Shown here one piece after another: positions 22,134-22,960 of a stretch of 22,960 nucleotides of DNA (its first letter is position 1; the number at the start of each line of letters is the position of its first letter). The position numbers and the translations under genes are program-made. The notes under the pieces were generated by a model. The model saw only the letters and a program-made list of their open reading frames with translations. It did no database searches and was not told where the DNA came from. This stretch comes from an uncultured Mediterraneibacter sp. (GTDB lineage: Bacteria; Bacillota; Clostridia; Lachnospirales; Lachnospiraceae), in assembly GCF_934309415.1 (NCBI RefSeq), contig NZ_CAKRDI010000041.1, positions 1-22,960 on the forward strand, given 5' to 3'.

Positions 22134-22877
22134 TCAAATCGTATCCGAAAGAATCTGCATAAGTTTCTCTGCATACTCTTTCGGATTTCTGTTCGCATAT
22201 TCCAGGTGTCCATATCCTTCCACAAACTGAATCTCTGTTTTCGGATAGATCTTCCTGATCACATCTATATTCTGTCTGATATTATTTTCTTTATTTCCAT
22301 ACAGACAATAAATCGGCTGTTTTAATCCTGCCGGCAGCTGATACTCTGTCAATGTCTGAATGATCATTTTCTTGGACTTCTGTGTCATGTTTGCCATACA
22401 TCTCTGCATTTCCTGTGGCCAGTTGCCCACAAAACTTTTACTCAGATTTCTGATTATTTTCTCCGGCTGCTTTGATGTTTTCATAAAATGACCAAAGATC
22501 AAATTCATGGCAACTGCTTCTGCTTTTCTTGATTTTGACTGATAGAAATTGACAGCACCGTCCAGGAATATTCTCTCAATCTTCAACTCTTCCTGCCTTG
22601 CAAGTTCCACTGCAAAAATAGTTCCAAGCGACATTCCCACTACCAGTTGATACTCCGTCATTTGCCGTGCTTTCAAAAGGCTGACAAGTTTATGCACTTC
22701 TTCATTCAAACCTTCATACGGCTCTCCGGAACTGTCATGCCCATTCAATGTCACACAGACCAGATGCATCTTTGGAAGCTCCGATGCAATCGCTTCAAAA
22801 CACGCTCCCGACATAAACAGACCCGGAATGTATAGAATGGATGGAGCTGTTCTCTTTCCATATTCTATGATTTGCAT
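22134..22877 (-). CDS. Alpha/beta hydrolase fold protein
   Basis: This 247-residue hydrolase has the oxyanion-side LYIPGLFMSG (15-24), the nucleophile elbow GMSLGT with Ser83 (G-x-S-x-G) and a C-terminal His224 in GYGHLEYA. The acid is probably Glu197 in YGNKENN, or Asp106 in FLDGAV. The longest frame starts at 22916, but the ATG at 22875-22877 directly follows a very strong AGGAGGAGG site, so I use that start. No signal peptide is seen, so it is cytoplasmic. The substrate is unknown. A perfect 6+6 inverted repeat lies just upstream. Confidence 0.88.
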   Translation of the reverse strand: MQIIEYGKRTAPSILYIPGLFMSGACFEAIASELPKMHLVCVTLNGHDSSGEPYEGLNEEVHKLVSLLKARQMTEYQLVVGMSLGTIFAVELARQEELKIERIFLDGAVNFYQSKSRKAEAVAMNLIFGHFMKTSKQPEKIIRNLSKSFVGNWPQEMQRCMANMTQKSKKMIIQTLTEYQLPAGLKQPIYCLYGNKENNIRQNIDVIRKIYPKTEIQFVEGYGHLEYANRNPKEYAEKLMQILSDTI

Positions 22878-22904
22878 TAAACCTCCTCCTAGTATAATAA
22901 TGGT

Positions 22905-22922
22905 GTAGTCAATCAAGACTAC
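22905..22922. promoter_or_regulatory. Palindrome upstream of the alpha/beta hydrolase gene
   Basis: GTAGTC-AATCAA-GACTAC has perfect 6-base arms with a 6-base centre, 28 bases before the start codon. It could be a regulator site or a leader hairpin. The promoter itself is not clear, because the nearby TATTAT-like words overlap the ribosome site. Confidence 0.45.
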
Positions 22923-22960
22923 TTGGTTAATAAGTTTCTATAAATCAGATGACAGAAGAA

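Overview
The window looks like a chromosomal segment of a spore-forming Firmicute, most likely Lachnospiraceae (a Blautia/Dorea/Mediterraneibacter-like gut anaerobe). This is inferred from a SpoVAF/GerA spore protein, an infC-rpmI-rplT operon with a Firmicute-type leader attenuator, moderate GC content, strong GGAGG ribosome sites and an N-acetylhexosamine 1-kinase-like gene. No database search was possible, so the genus is a guess. No phage, plasmid, CRISPR array or complete insertion sequence was seen.

Layout. 1-391: two tandem tRNA-Leu(AAG) genes on the minus strand (the first cut by the window edge), their promoter, and the terminator of the ribosomal operon. 392-1771: infC-rpmI-rplT on the minus strand, with promoter, leader and attenuator; infC probably starts at ATT. 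1976-5230: degV, a SpoVAF-like germination protein and a dUTPase, all minus and apparently separate units. 5469-7681: an aminotransferase plus FMN alpha-hydroxy-acid dehydrogenase operon. 7815-9811: an OmpR-type two-component system with a 4-base gene overlap. 9903-13049: a GGDEF/hybrid histidine kinase. 13499-15337 (+): a Na/Pi cotransporter with a PhoU-like tail, behind a candidate PhoP box. 15532-15771: a 79-residue protein of unknown function. 16024-20584 (+): a moxR-DUF58-transglutaminase (tgpA-like) module. 20792-22877 (-): an N-acetylhexosamine 1-kinase-like enzyme and an alpha/beta hydrolase.

The most unusual content is between the genes. Five copies of a dispersed structured repeat occur in 14 kb. 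Two are full-length (143 bp each), one is internally deleted and two are truncated or diverged. The full copies have near-perfect terminal inverted repeats and are flanked by 7-8 bp direct repeats that look like target-site duplications. They fold into three hairpins whose stems differ between copies by paired (compensatory) changes. They look like a non-autonomous, MITE-like family that retains RNA or DNA structure. Other points worth checking are three 11-bp-spaced direct repeats before the phosphate transporter, a 180-base structured gap inside the transglutaminase operon, and several start codons reassigned from ribosome-site spacing.
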